Shown: one piece after another, positions 1 through 7,980 of the stretch
How positions within the stretch are numbered: position 1 is the stretch's first letter
Layout of the letters: every line of letters begins with the position of its first letter
Source of the DNA: JAAXPZ01 sp965215705
GTDB lineage: Bacteria > Campylobacterota > Campylobacteria > Campylobacterales > Sulfurovaceae
Assembly: GCA_965215705.1 (NCBI GenBank)
Contig: CBDCEE010000003.1
Span: forward strand, 1,240,001 to 1,304,000
Direction of reading: 5' to 3'
Length of the DNA stretch: 64,000 bases
Made by a program: the position numbers and the translations under genes
The notes under the pieces: model-generated
What the model saw: only the letters and a program-made list of their open reading frames with translations
Databases searched by the model: none
Told to the model about the DNA's origin: nothing

Positions 1-957
1 GAAGATCAAATTAGAGAATCTCTCAATGGATACAAAGTGGGCAAAGGTGGCTCTATGAAAGAAGTTATGATGACAGAGGTCAACGTCGGTGTCGATACAG
101 ATGCTATGGCAGCAGATGTCTATAATGAGATCATCACTCCAGGCTTTGAAGAGCCTGATGCTGAATTTATCTTTAAAAAACGGAGAAGCGTTCGTGGTTT
201 GTTCAAAATCAAACAGGTACTGAAGAAAGCTGACCCTAAAAAAGATAGAAAAAAAGTACTTTCTCAGATCAAGTCCTTTGCTTTTGACATCTATACCTAT
301 GATTCCTCTCTTAGAAAAGAAGCTCCACTGGATGCAAGTAAGGCTGAAAATCTAAGTATCGAAAAGATTCTTTCTTCAGTCACTGGAGCAAAAAGCTGTA
401 CAGATCATTCTTTCACAGATGAAGCACTTCTCAAATGTCATACTTCCTTTATCAATCTTGCAGCTACACTCTCTCTCGATGATGCAGAGAAACTAAAAAT
501 CAAAATCAAACCGAAAGAGAAAAAAGGTACACATAAAAAAGCGCCTCTCACTGCAGAAGAAGCAGCAAAAACAATTGTTGGCACGTGGTCTCAGATCTGC
601 TACCCTACAGGCAAGCCAAACGAGTGGGCATCTAAAGAGGTAACAGTCACCGATGATATGCGCGCCAAAGGTGGTATGCAGTTCTATGGTGATGACACAT
701 GCACCAAAAAAACCAAAGAGATCAAAGCCTTTTATACATTCAAGTTCGGCAATATTGTTTTAGGTGATGATGGCAAAGAGGCATGGGAGATCGATAAAGT
801 AATCGGAAAGAAGAAGAAAAAAGTCTATGCTATGCTTCGCTTTGTTGATGCAAACCGTGTCATTATCTCTGGTGCAACCAAAGTACAGGATGGATCATCT
901 GTAGATAAAAGAAAAAACCACTTTGATGTATCTTGGGAAGGATGTATACGAAAATAA
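1..957 (+). CDS. Hypothetical protein, 5' end outside the window
   Basis: The frame is open from the first base to the TAA at 955-957, so the gene very likely starts before the window; the internal GTG at 37 and ATG at 55 are possible but lack a convincing ribosome binding site. The visible 318 residues are lysine-rich. The last ~130 residues begin with a GTWSQ-like motif and carry three cysteines (in QIC, DTC and WEGC contexts), resembling small lipocalin-like exported domains. I do not recognise the family. It ends about 95 bases before the cytochrome gene on the same strand. A perfect 12-bp palindrome follows the stop codon. Confidence 0.6.
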   Translation, partial: EDQIRESLNGYKVGKGGSMKEVMMTEVNVGVDTDAMAADVYNEIITPGFEEPDAEFIFKKRRSVRGLFKIKQVLKKADPKKDRKKVLSQIKSFAFDIYTYDSSLRKEAPLDASKAENLSIEKILSSVTGAKSCTDHSFTDEALLKCHTSFINLAATLSLDDAEKLKIKIKPKEKKGTHKKAPLTAEEAAKTIVGTWSQICYPTGKPNEWASKEVTVTDDMRAKGGMQFYGDDTCTKKTKEIKAFYTFKFGNIVLGDDGKEAWEIDKVIGKKKKKVYAMLRFVDANRVIISGATKVQDGSSVDKRKNHFDVSWEGCIRK

Positions 958-961
958 CTTT

Positions 962-973
962 GTACAATTGTAC
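962..973. repeat. Perfect 12-bp palindrome GTACAATTGTAC
   Basis: A perfect palindrome a few bases after the stop codon of the upstream gene. It has no loop and no T-run, so it is a poor terminator. It could be a protein binding site or chance. Confidence 0.3.
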
Positions 974-1018
974 TTGTAATCACATCAGTTGATATTGGGT
1001 TGATACTGCCTAGCTATA

Positions 1019-1049
1019 CTTCCTTATCTAAAAACAAAAGATAAGGAAG
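1019..1049 (+). promoter_or_regulatory. 11-bp inverted repeat covering the ribosome binding site of the cytochrome gene
   Basis: Arms at 1019-1029 and 1039-1049 are perfectly complementary over 11 bp with a 9-base A-rich loop. The 3' arm contains AAGGAAG, the only Shine-Dalgarno match for the ATG at 1053, so a folded leader would hide it. A -10-like TATACT at 1015-1020 would place the transcript start near 1027, inside the left arm. In that case the repeat would act as a DNA operator instead of an RNA hairpin. Confidence 0.5.
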
Positions 1050-1052
1050 AAA

Positions 1053-1688
1053 ATGAAAACAAAAAACATACTACTCACCTCACTACTTGCACTGAGCTCT
1101 CTACTCTCCGCCAATGAGATCAATGCCACAAAACTGTTCGAGACCAACTGTGCAGCCTGCCATATCACTGACCTCTCCAAGATGAGCAACAAAAGTACCT
1201 TTATCGCACCTCCAGCAGATGAGATCATGACCCATGCCAAAGAGGAGTTTGGTACAGACAAAGCCAAGGCTGTCAAATTTATGGCAGACTATGTCCGTAA
1301 CCCAGATCCCATGAAGTCCTTTTGTGCCTCGATCGAGACCTTTGGTGTCATGCCCGCACAAAAGGATGTCGTCACAGCCCAAGAGGCAGAAGCGATCGTC
1401 TCTATGATGTATGATACTTACCCACGAAAAGCATTTACAGACATGGAAGCCAAAGAGGGAGGTGGACACAGTGGTATGACCTTTGAAAAACTAGATTACA
1501 ATACAGATGGCAGCATTACCGCCAAAGAATTCCAACGTTTTAGAGCAGAAAAAAACAATATTGACCCTGAGAAGTTTGTCAACACCTACTATTTCGACAG
1601 AATAGACCTCAACAGTGACGGAAAAATGGATAGAGAGGAGTTTGACAAAATGAAAGCAGAGAAAAGAAAGAAGAAACAACGCTCTTAA
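1053..1688 (+). CDS. Exported c-type cytochrome with C-terminal EF-hands
   Basis: 211 residues. A signal peptide covers about residues 1-20 (ending LLSA). The single haem site is CAACH at residues 33-37, followed by a class I cytochrome-like stretch to about residue 122. Two calcium-type EF-hand loops follow: residues 148-160 (D, N, D, S, E positions) and 185-197 (D, N, D, K, E). The tail is strongly basic. It is therefore probably a periplasmic monohaem electron carrier whose C-terminal half binds calcium. The ATG at 1053 has AAGGAAG just upstream, within an inverted repeat. It is convergent with the PilJ-domain gene 11 bases away. The redox partner cannot be told from the sequence. Confidence 0.8.
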   Translation: MKTKNILLTSLLALSSLLSANEINATKLFETNCAACHITDLSKMSNKSTFIAPPADEIMTHAKEEFGTDKAKAVKFMADYVRNPDPMKSFCASIETFGVMPAQKDVVTAQEAEAIVSMMYDTYPRKAFTDMEAKEGGGHSGMTFEKLDYNTDGSITAKEFQRFRAEKNNIDPEKFVNTYYFDRIDLNSDGKMDREEFDKMKAEKRKKKQRS

Positions 1689-1699
1689 CTGAGTGTTGC

Positions 1700-2488
1700 T
1701 TACTCACTCTCGTCTCTGCCTTGTTGTGCATAGAGTCCTGTTACAGTATTCATACTTTTCAGGATCTCTTCTGATTTTTTACAAATAAGGTTAGGGACAA
1801 AAGTTTCCGATTTATCTGCAAATTCAAAATACATAAAAGATTTACCCACTTTATCAAGATGCCCTTTGATCTCCTCTGTATTTTTCCTATATGCCAAAAG
1901 CTTTTGATGAGACGTCCTAAAAAGATCCATAGCGTCATGGAGTTTCTGTTTGAATTCCGGATCATCAATACCCCATGTTTTCAATACATACAAGCTTGCC
2001 ATTCTCTGAGAGAGCATACGTTGACGACCAGAGACATTGATGATCTCTCCAGATTTTTTACCCGTCTGTTTTGAAAAAAGTCCGGTGGCTGTATTGGACT
2101 CTATTAGGAGTACTTCCAGGTCTTTTTGCATCTGAATGATCTCTTTTTTATTTGGGTCTGCTAACAGTCTCTTCTCTATCTTTCCCCACAACGCCATCAC
2201 TTTTTTCAAGCTTTTTGCCGTTTCTTTCTCTTTGTTGAAGTCATCTAACGCCTGTAGATGGTCACTAAATGCATGCACTGTTTTACCAAGATCACTTTGA
2301 GGGTCACTATATTGACACCCCTGCCCTATCAATCCATAATCCTTGAGCATTCTTTGGGTAAACATTCTCTGTTTACCTGCGACATCAACAGCATGTGATA
2401 GATCTTTTATCTCTATCGCTAAAGAGAACTGCGTAAAGAGTAACAAGCCAAGTAGTGTCATTGATATATTTTTCATCATGCTATGCAT
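1700..2488 (-). CDS. Exported protein with two PilJ-type N-terminal (methyl-accepting transducer) domains
   Basis: 262 residues. A signal peptide covers about residues 1-24 (MMKN...FSLA). Two copies of the motif (V)(A/S)G(K/R)QRM(F/L)(T/S)QRM occur near residues 36 and 153; this is the hallmark of the 'type IV pili methyl-accepting chemotaxis transducer N-terminal' domain, a helical periplasmic sensor fold. No kinase, HAMP or signalling domain follows, so this is a stand-alone periplasmic sensor or binding protein. The start is supported by an AGGGGG ribosome binding site. The ~150-base leader holds a GEMM-like riboswitch candidate, which suggests cyclic-dinucleotide control. Confidence 0.8.
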   Translation of the reverse strand: MHSMMKNISMTLLGLLLFTQFSLAIEIKDLSHAVDVAGKQRMFTQRMLKDYGLIGQGCQYSDPQSDLGKTVHAFSDHLQALDDFNKEKETAKSLKKVMALWGKIEKRLLADPNKKEIIQMQKDLEVLLIESNTATGLFSKQTGKKSGEIINVSGRQRMLSQRMASLYVLKTWGIDDPEFKQKLHDAMDLFRTSHQKLLAYRKNTEEIKGHLDKVGKSFMYFEFADKSETFVPNLICKKSEEILKSMNTVTGLYAQQGRDESE

Positions 2489-2545
2489 ATGAACCCCCTA
2501 TGTCAAAATAAAAATGGATAAAAAAGCGAAACTACAGAAGTGTTA

Positions 2546-2638
2546 ATCATAGCAGTCTGACTAACTCCCTCATGTGGAGTCTCATGACTTTCCGTCCTTA
2601 TCTCACGACAAGTTTGGCTTTTTTTGTGTATTGCTGAT
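2546..2638 (-). promoter_or_regulatory. Candidate GEMM-type (cyclic dinucleotide) riboswitch upstream of the PilJ-domain gene
   Basis: Read on the minus strand: CAAAC at 2616-2612; a hairpin with 6-bp stem CTTGTC/GATAAG (2612-2607 / 2602-2597) capped by the GNRA loop GTGA; then GACGGAAAGTC at 2596-2586, close to the GEMM core GACGCAAAGCC. A second long hairpin follows, pairing AGTC, TGA and GACTCC with GGAGTT, TCA and GACT down to 2554. ATCA (2638-2635) can pair with TGAT (2549-2546). The order CAAAC, GNRA hairpin, GACGNAAAGYC, second hairpin is the GEMM layout. Deviations are GG changed to GC before CAAAC, and AAAGTC instead of AAAGCC. A -10-like TAGAAT lies at 2646-2641, so the outer pairing may be partly absent from the transcript. 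Confidence 0.42.
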
Positions 2639-2701
2639 ACATTCTACCATAGCACTCTTAAGCCATTGTTAATTGACCTATAGATGATATGCCATACATG
2701 A

Positions 2702-3463
2702 TTATTTGAATTTTGGAAGCATGTTATCACTCTCTATGGTTGGACTGTCTACTTCGCAGCAGTTGAGTAATGATTTATTGGGATGTTCTATAAAATCATA
2801 GCCTCTGTATACAGTATAGAATCCATAGGCGATCACAATGATCGCTGCTAAGTTCATCATCATTTTTCTCAAATTACTCTTGGTAAAAATCCCTGCAAAA
2901 AATCCCAGTGTAAAGAGTGAGGGGATGGTACTAAGTCCAAAAATGAGCATCACAAATGCACCCCAGAGAGGACTGCCGGTACTGGCTGCTGTCACAGCAA
3001 AGAAATAGACCAACCCGCAGGGGAGTAGCCCATTGAGCAGACCCAATATATAAAAGCTAGAAAGCGATCTGGAGCGAAGCACAGAACGGAAAACCTCCTG
3101 ATACCAGCCGCTGCGAGAGAAAGAGTGCTCCAGCTTGGTCAGAAAGCTGAGCCTCCCCACGATAGAGAGCCCCGCAAGGATCATAAAGACCCCGGCGATG
3201 ATCGTCAGTGCAGCAATCGCCACATTGCTAAAAGAGACGACCCCACCGATCGCACCAAAGACTGCACCCATCACACTGTATGTCGTGATGCGACCCAGTG
3301 AGTAGATCAGATGGGCTGTGCCCTGGGAGAGCCGGGAAGTGCCCTCATCGATCTTGGTACTGCTGTAGGCGATTACGATCCCCCCACACATTCCGATACA
3401 GTGTCCTATCGATCCCAAAAAAGCTATAGAGATGATCGAGAGTATGTCTATGGTATCCATCAA
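2702..3463 (-). CDS. Sulfite exporter TauE/SafE or UreH-like membrane protein (cytochrome/copper biogenesis type)
   Basis: 253 residues with about six membrane segments. Near residues 18-27 is GHCIGMCGG, and near residue 145 is LNGLLPCGLVYFF. These paired cysteine motifs are typical of the DsbD-transmembrane/UreH-like family often found with cytochrome oxidase and copper maturation genes. It is the last gene of the cassette; its ATG overlaps the TGA of the NosL-like gene (ATGA), so translation is coupled. A role in periplasmic thiol or metal handling is inferred from the cysteines and neighbours. The substrate is unknown. Confidence 0.75.
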   Translation of the reverse strand: MMDTIDILSIISIAFLGSIGHCIGMCGGIVIAYSSTKIDEGTSRLSQGTAHLIYSLGRITTYSVMGAVFGAIGGVVSFSNVAIAALTIIAGVFMILAGLSIVGRLSFLTKLEHSFSRSGWYQEVFRSVLRSRSLSSFYILGLLNGLLPCGLVYFFAVTAASTGSPLWGAFVMLIFGLSTIPSLFTLGFFAGIFTKSNLRKMMMNLAAIIVIAYGFYTVYRGYDFIEHPNKSLLNCCEVDSPTIESDNMLPKFK

Positions 3464-3963
3464 AGACCCAAGAGTTTCTTGCGTATTTTTGGATCGGTAA
3501 GATTCTCACCTCTATACATCCGAAGTGTCATCTCTGCAAAATCGATCGTCTCTTTGTTGGGTTTGGCTCTGGCACCAAATCCATAGTGCATCTCACTATG
3601 ATCGGTTACGCCATAGAAAGCCTTACGTCCATCGATCCACTCTTTTGTATCGATCGTATGTACCCAGAGCGTGGCTTGATCTTTGAAGGGCTTGTCTTTG
3701 AGCCAGAGCACCATACATCCCGGATCATCGAAGAACCAGGTACGCCCATCAGGCGCTATCACCTCTACTGCATTCTCTTCACTTTTGATGAGCATGGCAC
3801 ACTGGGTATCATTGGTCTTTCCCAGCTCGATAGGTAGAGGCTTCATCGCAGTATTTCCTGTAATGATAGTAATCGGGGCATCCTTTTTCGCCATAGAGAT
3901 GAAGATACCGGCAATGATCGCTACCATTACCAGACTCACTAAAATTGGTAAAACTCTTTTCAC
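3460..3963 (-). CDS. Membrane-anchored NosL-like protein
   Basis: 167 residues from a GTG start at 3963, chosen because GTG overlaps the TGA of the preceding gene (GTGA) and the protein then begins with an N-terminal membrane anchor (VKRVLPILVSLVMVAI). A longer reading frame upstream adds a non-conserved segment. The C-terminal domain has NosL features: DDPGCMVLW, then a W-x-HT(I)D...EWIDGRKAFYG stretch. The usual NosL CxxCGM copper motif is reduced to QCAML, and there is no lipobox, so metal binding may differ from classical NosL. Third NosL-type protein of this cassette. Confidence 0.72.
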   Translation of the reverse strand: MKRVLPILVSLVMVAIIAGIFISMAKKDAPITIITGNTAMKPLPIELGKTNDTQCAMLIKSEENAVEVIAPDGRTWFFDDPGCMVLWLKDKPFKDQATLWVHTIDTKEWIDGRKAFYGVTDHSEMHYGFGARAKPNKETIDFAEMTLRMYRGENLTDPKIRKKLLGL

Positions 3964-4931
3964 AATAACACTCCGTTTCTCAAATAATAGACTGCCACAT
4001 AAGCAGTGCATAGTAACACAAAAACACTAAGGAGCAAAAATGGCACCCTATATCCATTCACGCTACGCTTTCCTATGTAAATCCCCATGACTGCCCAGAC
4101 CAGAGAGAGGTATGTCCCTATAAAGAGTGTCCCCCAGATCAGATACCCCACAAAGTAATACTCTGCCTGCATCATACAGAAGGGGCACTTGTGGGTAGGG
4201 AGTACATAGACATAGGTACCGAAAAAATAGACCACCGCATAATAAGCAACCAGCACGAACAGTACCGAAGAGAGGATCACGATCCATCGCTGTCCCAGCC
4301 AAAGTGAAACAGCCTGCACGGCATAAAGCAGGTAAAAAAGGATCAGTAGCTTGGGGATATCAAGCCCAAATGGCAGAGGGTTGGCACCTTCAAGTTGTCC
4401 AAAAAGTGCCGAGCAGCAGCTCACTGGGGCTTTGAGATCGATATGGGAAAAATATGCCAAATCCAAGCCGCTCTCCCCTAATACCAAGAGAAAGATCAGT
4501 ACAAAGAGCCATGATTTCTGTCGAAAGACCGGATACTGCTTTGCCTCCAGATCATAGCGGTTGAGTGCCATCCAAAGCAGCAGAAAGAAAAGCAGTAACA
4601 GCTTCACCAAGAGTAGATTCATCCCATAATCATTGGCAGAGATCACCCCTGCACCACACATGGCTCCGGGTACCAGCACTGCCAGGTTATCGATCGTAAA
4701 AACAAAGTAGGCGAGCAGAAAGAATTTAACCACAAAGACGAAGAGAAGGATCGTCATCACCAGATACGCCCGCCGCTCCAGAGCAAACTGACGCTCTGAA
4801 AAGCTCCCAAAATCCCAATGACGCAGCATCCCCACAGTGACTAAAAAGGCTACCGCCAACAAGATGAGTAATATCCCCTCACTCAGGAGATAGACGATGA
4901 CTTGATTGTTGAGGAAGATGTCATTCATCAC
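3960..4931 (-). CDS. Polytopic membrane protein of the NosL/ABC cassette, unknown function
   Basis: 323 residues, about eight predicted membrane helices. Cysteines sit in conspicuous contexts: GAMCGAG near residue 91, SCCSALFG near 172, and PTHKCPFCMMQAEYY near residue 245. The last is a CxxC with following methionines and would suit soft-metal binding or redox chemistry. The start overlaps the end of the ABC ATPase gene by 11 bases, and the end overlaps the next gene as GTGA. Coupled translation supports a shared function in the cassette. I do not recognise a characterised family. Confidence 0.7.
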   Translation of the reverse strand: MMNDIFLNNQVIVYLLSEGILLILLAVAFLVTVGMLRHWDFGSFSERQFALERRAYLVMTILLFVFVVKFFLLAYFVFTIDNLAVLVPGAMCGAGVISANDYGMNLLLVKLLLLFFLLLWMALNRYDLEAKQYPVFRQKSWLFVLIFLLVLGESGLDLAYFSHIDLKAPVSCCSALFGQLEGANPLPFGLDIPKLLILFYLLYAVQAVSLWLGQRWIVILSSVLFVLVAYYAVVYFFGTYVYVLPTHKCPFCMMQAEYYFVGYLIWGTLFIGTYLSLVWAVMGIYIGKRSVNGYRVPFLLLSVFVLLCTAYVAVYYLRNGVLL

Positions 4932-5595
4932 TCACTATCTCCCCGTCTTCCATCGGTACCACTCTGTGTGCAAAGTCTAAACCTTCAAACAGAGGGTCAT
5001 GGGTAGCGATCACAATCGTTTTACCCAGTGCATGAAGCTGTGCCATGATCTCGATAAACTTCAGAGAGTTGGCACGATCCAGGTTGGCTGTAGGTTCATC
5101 ACAGAGGATGACCGCAGGATCCGCTACCAGTGCTCTGGCAATCGCAACGCGTTGCTTCTCTCCACCTGAGAGCCTGGCAGTAGACTGCTCTGCTTTATGT
5201 GAGATATTGGCAAGCTCCAAGGCTTTGGCAGTCATGTTCTGTACCTCTTCCAGTGTCAGTCCCATCGGGATCAGAGGGATCATCACATTCTCAGCAGCGG
5301 TCAGATGCTCCATGAGATTGAAGTGCTGAAAGATCATCCCGATCTTTTTGGCTCTGAATGCTGAGATATGCATATCAGGAAGCTTGGCGATCGCTTCACC
5401 ATCTACGATCACTTTGCCGCTGCTTGGCTTATCCAGCCCTGCCATGATGCTGAGCAGTGTGGTCTTGCCAGAGCCACTGACCCCTTTGAGTACCATACAC
5501 TCCCCCTTGGCTACCGAGAGGTTGATATCTTTGAGTACGTGGAATTGTGTATCACCTGTCTGGAAGGTACGGTTAAGGGATTCAATCTGTATCAT
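4921..5595 (-). CDS. ABC transporter ATP-binding protein, LolD/MacB type
   Basis: 224 residues, the normal length for a LolD-like subunit. Walker A is GVSGSGKTT (about residues 38-46), the signature is LSGGEKQRVAIARAL (about 142-156), Walker B is VILCDEPTANLD, and the switch histidine is in IATHD. It would power the FtsX-type permease encoded upstream. In NosL-rich clusters such transporters are thought to serve periplasmic maturation of a copper enzyme; here the substrate is inferred only from the neighbours. It is separated from the permease gene by 142 bases that hold a small hairpin and a heptamer repeat, unlike the overlapping genes downstream. Confidence 0.88.
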   Translation of the reverse strand: MIQIESLNRTFQTGDTQFHVLKDINLSVAKGECMVLKGVSGSGKTTLLSIMAGLDKPSSGKVIVDGEAIAKLPDMHISAFRAKKIGMIFQHFNLMEHLTAAENVMIPLIPMGLTLEEVQNMTAKALELANISHKAEQSTARLSGGEKQRVAIARALVADPAVILCDEPTANLDRANSLKFIEIMAQLHALGKTIVIATHDPLFEGLDFAHRVVPMEDGEIVSDE

Positions 5596-5672
5596 GCTAC
5601 AACCTTTCGTAGAAGTTCTTTAGTCGGAGCGTGCGGCATGATCGCACCTACAGTCGTATTTATTTGTATTCT

Positions 5673-5696
5673 ACCAATATACCAATAACCAATAAC
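5673..5696. repeat. Period-7 short tandem repeat (ACCAATA units)
   Basis: Three ACCAATA units (5673-5679, 5681-5687, 5688-5694) with one extra base after the first, inside the gap between the permease and ATPase genes. The same ACCAATAAC string recurs at 62091. Confidence 0.5.
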
Positions 5697-5712
5697 GTGT
5701 GCTTCAGCACAC
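5697..5712. other. Perfect 6-bp stem, 4-base loop hairpin
   Basis: GTGTGC and GCACAC flank TTCA. It lies in the intergenic gap of the ABC transporter genes. No T-run follows on the transcribed (minus) strand, so it could be a processing or attenuation structure or a simple repeat boundary. Confidence 0.35.
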
Positions 5713-5737
5713 AAATGACATGAGCAAAGCGAATCAA

Positions 5738-6916
5738 TCATAACATCGCCTCCTTGGGATCGGTCACTGCGATCCTCCATACAGGGATCAACACCGCCGC
5801 AATAAAAGGAACCGCATAGATCAGAAAGATCGTACTCAACACACCAAAGTCCAGTACCGGTACCAGCTGCACCGTGTTGGAGAGATTGGCAGCACCTAGA
5901 AATATCTCACGCAAGAGCGGAGCCCCCAGTATAAAGACAAATCCATAGGCTGCCGCTACCCCAAGAACAAAAGAGATCGCAATCACGATCACTGTCTCAT
6001 AGAACTTGAGTTTGAGTACATCCGAGATACTCCACCCCAATGCACGCAATAGCCCTATCTGCCGTCGCTCACTGGAGTAGACCATCGAGAAACGCTGATA
6101 GAGGATCAGTACAAACGTCGTCAATGCGATCAAAAAGAGGATCAGGAAAAAGCCCCCTTTGTAGTTATAGAGATTCTCATAGGCTTTGCGGACATCCTGT
6201 TTGGTCATCAGCCTCAAGTCATAGTAGAAGGCAGCAATCTTGTCTGCCACATTGTCCCACTCATCCTCATTGGGCACATTCAGTGCGATATCCGTCACCT
6301 CATCCTCTCCATAGCCCAGTATCTCACGTGCCAGCTCCTGCGGCATAAGGATCATCTCATTGGAGGAGAGGTTGGCGGTGGCAGGGATAGTTTGGAAGAT
6401 CGCTACCTTTTTATACGCTCCCTTGGGGGTGAGGAAACTGTAATGCTCAGGATAGAAATGGCTGCTCAGATAACGCAAGACCCCTTCTCCCACCAACATC
6501 TTGTCTCCCTCCAAAAATACTTTGAGATCTATATCTGTGATCAGGCTCTCCAGTGCCTTGTGACTCTGTTCATCCATAAAGTCCACTCCCACGATGAGGG
6601 CTGATTCTTGTTTGTCCTTGAAAAAATACCTGCCATACACTCTGGCAGTGACCTTCTCGACCCCATAGATATCCAGCATCTTGTCCATCCACGCTGTAGG
6701 TACATTGACCCGCTGCCCACCCTGAACCCGCTGTACAACAAAGTCCGGTTGTGCTTCCAGTGTCTGCTCCAAAGAGTAGCGAATCGAAGAGGAGAGGAAC
6801 AGCACCGCAGAGAGTAGGAAGAGAATCACCAAAGAGATCGCGATCACGCCTGCGTGTTTCTTGCGTGCCTTAAAAAACTCCAGCGTCAAAAAGTGAAAAA
6901 AGGGACTACTTCTCAT
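5738..6916 (-). CDS. ABC transporter permease, FtsX/MacB family
   Basis: 392 residues from the ATG at 6916, which overlaps the end of the preceding small gene by 11 bases; the longer frame upstream adds a non-conserved N-terminus. One membrane helix near residues 25-45 is followed by a ~200-residue periplasmic domain, then three C-terminal helices. The GLLRALGWSISDVLKLKFYE stretch is the typical FtsX/MacB motif before the second helix. The fold fits lipoprotein or periplasmic substrate handling instead of small-molecule import. It pairs with the downstream LolD-type ATPase. Confidence 0.85.
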   Translation of the reverse strand: MRSSPFFHFLTLEFFKARKKHAGVIAISLVILFLLSAVLFLSSSIRYSLEQTLEAQPDFVVQRVQGGQRVNVPTAWMDKMLDIYGVEKVTARVYGRYFFKDKQESALIVGVDFMDEQSHKALESLITDIDLKVFLEGDKMLVGEGVLRYLSSHFYPEHYSFLTPKGAYKKVAIFQTIPATANLSSNEMILMPQELAREILGYGEDEVTDIALNVPNEDEWDNVADKIAAFYYDLRLMTKQDVRKAYENLYNYKGGFFLILFLIALTTFVLILYQRFSMVYSSERRQIGLLRALGWSISDVLKLKFYETVIVIAISFVLGVAAAYGFVFILGAPLLREIFLGAANLSNTVQLVPVLDFGVLSTIFLIYAVPFIAAVLIPVWRIAVTDPKEAML

Positions 6917-7148
6917 AGACAAAATCCATCCTGTCGATTGTCTGCATTTCTGGATACGCACTATTGCCATAGGCATCTGCAGACTCGTAGTAGGCTCTAC
7001 CCAGTGACACTTCTGTACGCTGCGTCAGTGAGGCAAGTGCGTTGAGTGATCTGCCGACTTTGTGTGGATCAAAGCGTAGATAGTGCACACCAATGCCTAC
7101 GACAAAGAGCAGGAGCAGTGCCGTCATCATCCAAAATTGCCGTATCAT
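6906..7148 (-). CDS. Small membrane-anchored protein of the NosL cassette
   Basis: 80 residues: one N-terminal membrane helix (about residues 8-25, WMMTALLLLFVVGIGV) and a short exported tail without cysteines. The ATG is preceded by GAAGGA. It sits 3 bases after the NosL-type gene and overlaps the permease gene by 11 bases, so it is part of the operon. It is not recognised as a known family. Confidence 0.65.
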   Translation of the reverse strand: MIRQFWMMTALLLLFVVGIGVHYLRFDPHKVGRSLNALASLTQRTEVSLGRAYYESADAYGNSAYPEMQTIDRMDFVYEK

Positions 7149-7151
7149 GCG

Positions 7152-7832
7152 CTATCCTTCAAAATCGATACCATCGAGTGCCATGACCATCTTGGGGGTG
7201 ATCTTTTCAAATCTCACGATGCTCACGCCACCATGATCAGTCATGAAATTCTCTGCCGCTTTTTTGCTCGCAAAGGGAACCAACTCTCGCCCCATAGGGC
7301 CATAGAGTTCCGAATCATAGACATACCATGCTTTCTTTGCAGGGATCGCATCCAGTGTATAGAAATCAGTCACTTCGATCTGTGTAATATGAGAACGGTC
7401 ATAGGGAAAATCCACATCGAAGATATAGTACTTCATCATATCCTTGACCCCGTCAAAGTACTGTTTTTTACCCTCCACCTCGATCATCGCTGCCCACTTG
7501 GGGTACTTGGTAACAAACATCCCACAGACAGGGCATTTGGCTCCATGGGGTACATGGATATGGGAGGTGCTACGCTTGATGCTGCCACTGCTGAGATAGT
7601 AGGCGACTGCCTCGAGTTTGGACTTGGAGAGTTTTTTACAGGCGTTAGACGCTACGATCTTCTCCTTGAGTGCCTCGATCGTGCCTTGAGGTTTGGGGAG
7701 CTTGGCTTTGTCACACATCAGTGAGACGATCTTCTCTCCTTTTTGAGAGAGTTTGGCTATCTTTGCCAAGCTTGGCTCAGCTGCATAGAGTGATATGGTG
7801 AATATAAAAACTGTAATAATGATTGTTCTCAT
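7152..7832 (-). CDS. NosL-domain protein with N-terminal haemless cytochrome-like domain
   Basis: 226 residues. A signal peptide covers about residues 1-18 (ends LYAAEP). Residues ~30-82 form a small domain starting KGEKI, with C39 and C64 and ending AYYLSSG. It looks like a class I cytochrome c lacking CxxCH. The NosL domain follows, with HGAKCPVCGMF (CxxCGM copper motif), a YFDGVKDMMKY segment and a final DHGG...RFEKI stretch. Classical NosL is a periplasmic copper-binding protein that delivers copper for nitrous oxide reductase. No lipobox is visible here, so it is predicted soluble. Downstream of a second NosL gene and upstream of the transporter genes. Confidence 0.85.
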   Translation of the reverse strand: MRTIIITVFIFTISLYAAEPSLAKIAKLSQKGEKIVSLMCDKAKLPKPQGTIEALKEKIVASNACKKLSKSKLEAVAYYLSSGSIKRSTSHIHVPHGAKCPVCGMFVTKYPKWAAMIEVEGKKQYFDGVKDMMKYYIFDVDFPYDRSHITQIEVTDFYTLDAIPAKKAWYVYDSELYGPMGRELVPFASKKAAENFMTDHGGVSIVRFEKITPKMVMALDGIDFEG

Positions 7833-7894
7833 CCAGTTGCCTTATAGTATGGTTTTTTTATATCAAAATGATTGAACCCTCTGAATTTTATATT

Positions 7895-7980
7895 GTCATT
7901 CCGTACTTGATACGGAATCCACGATCTAAATAGCCGACCAACTTGCGATACTGTGGATCCTGAATCGAGTTCAGGATGAC
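7895..7980. repeat. Nested palindromic intergenic repeat (REP/MITE-like)
   Basis: GTCAT at 7895-7899 and ATGAC at 7976-7980 bound the element. Inside are two perfect 8-bp hairpins, ATTCCGTA/TACGGAAT (7898-7905, 7911-7918) and ATCCTGAA/TTCAGGAT (7957-7964, 7970-7977), plus complementary ATCCAC/GTGGAT (7917-7922, 7953-7958). Similar GTCATTCC...GGAATCCA elements are widely dispersed in proteobacterial genomes. It lies between two NosL genes of the same operon. A reading frame through it gives the familiar junk peptide ending SWIPYQVRND. Confidence 0.75.

Noticed and set aside
7083..7724. 213-residue frame opposite a NosL gene
   Set aside because: Antisense; the sense strand encodes signal peptide and CxxCGM motif.
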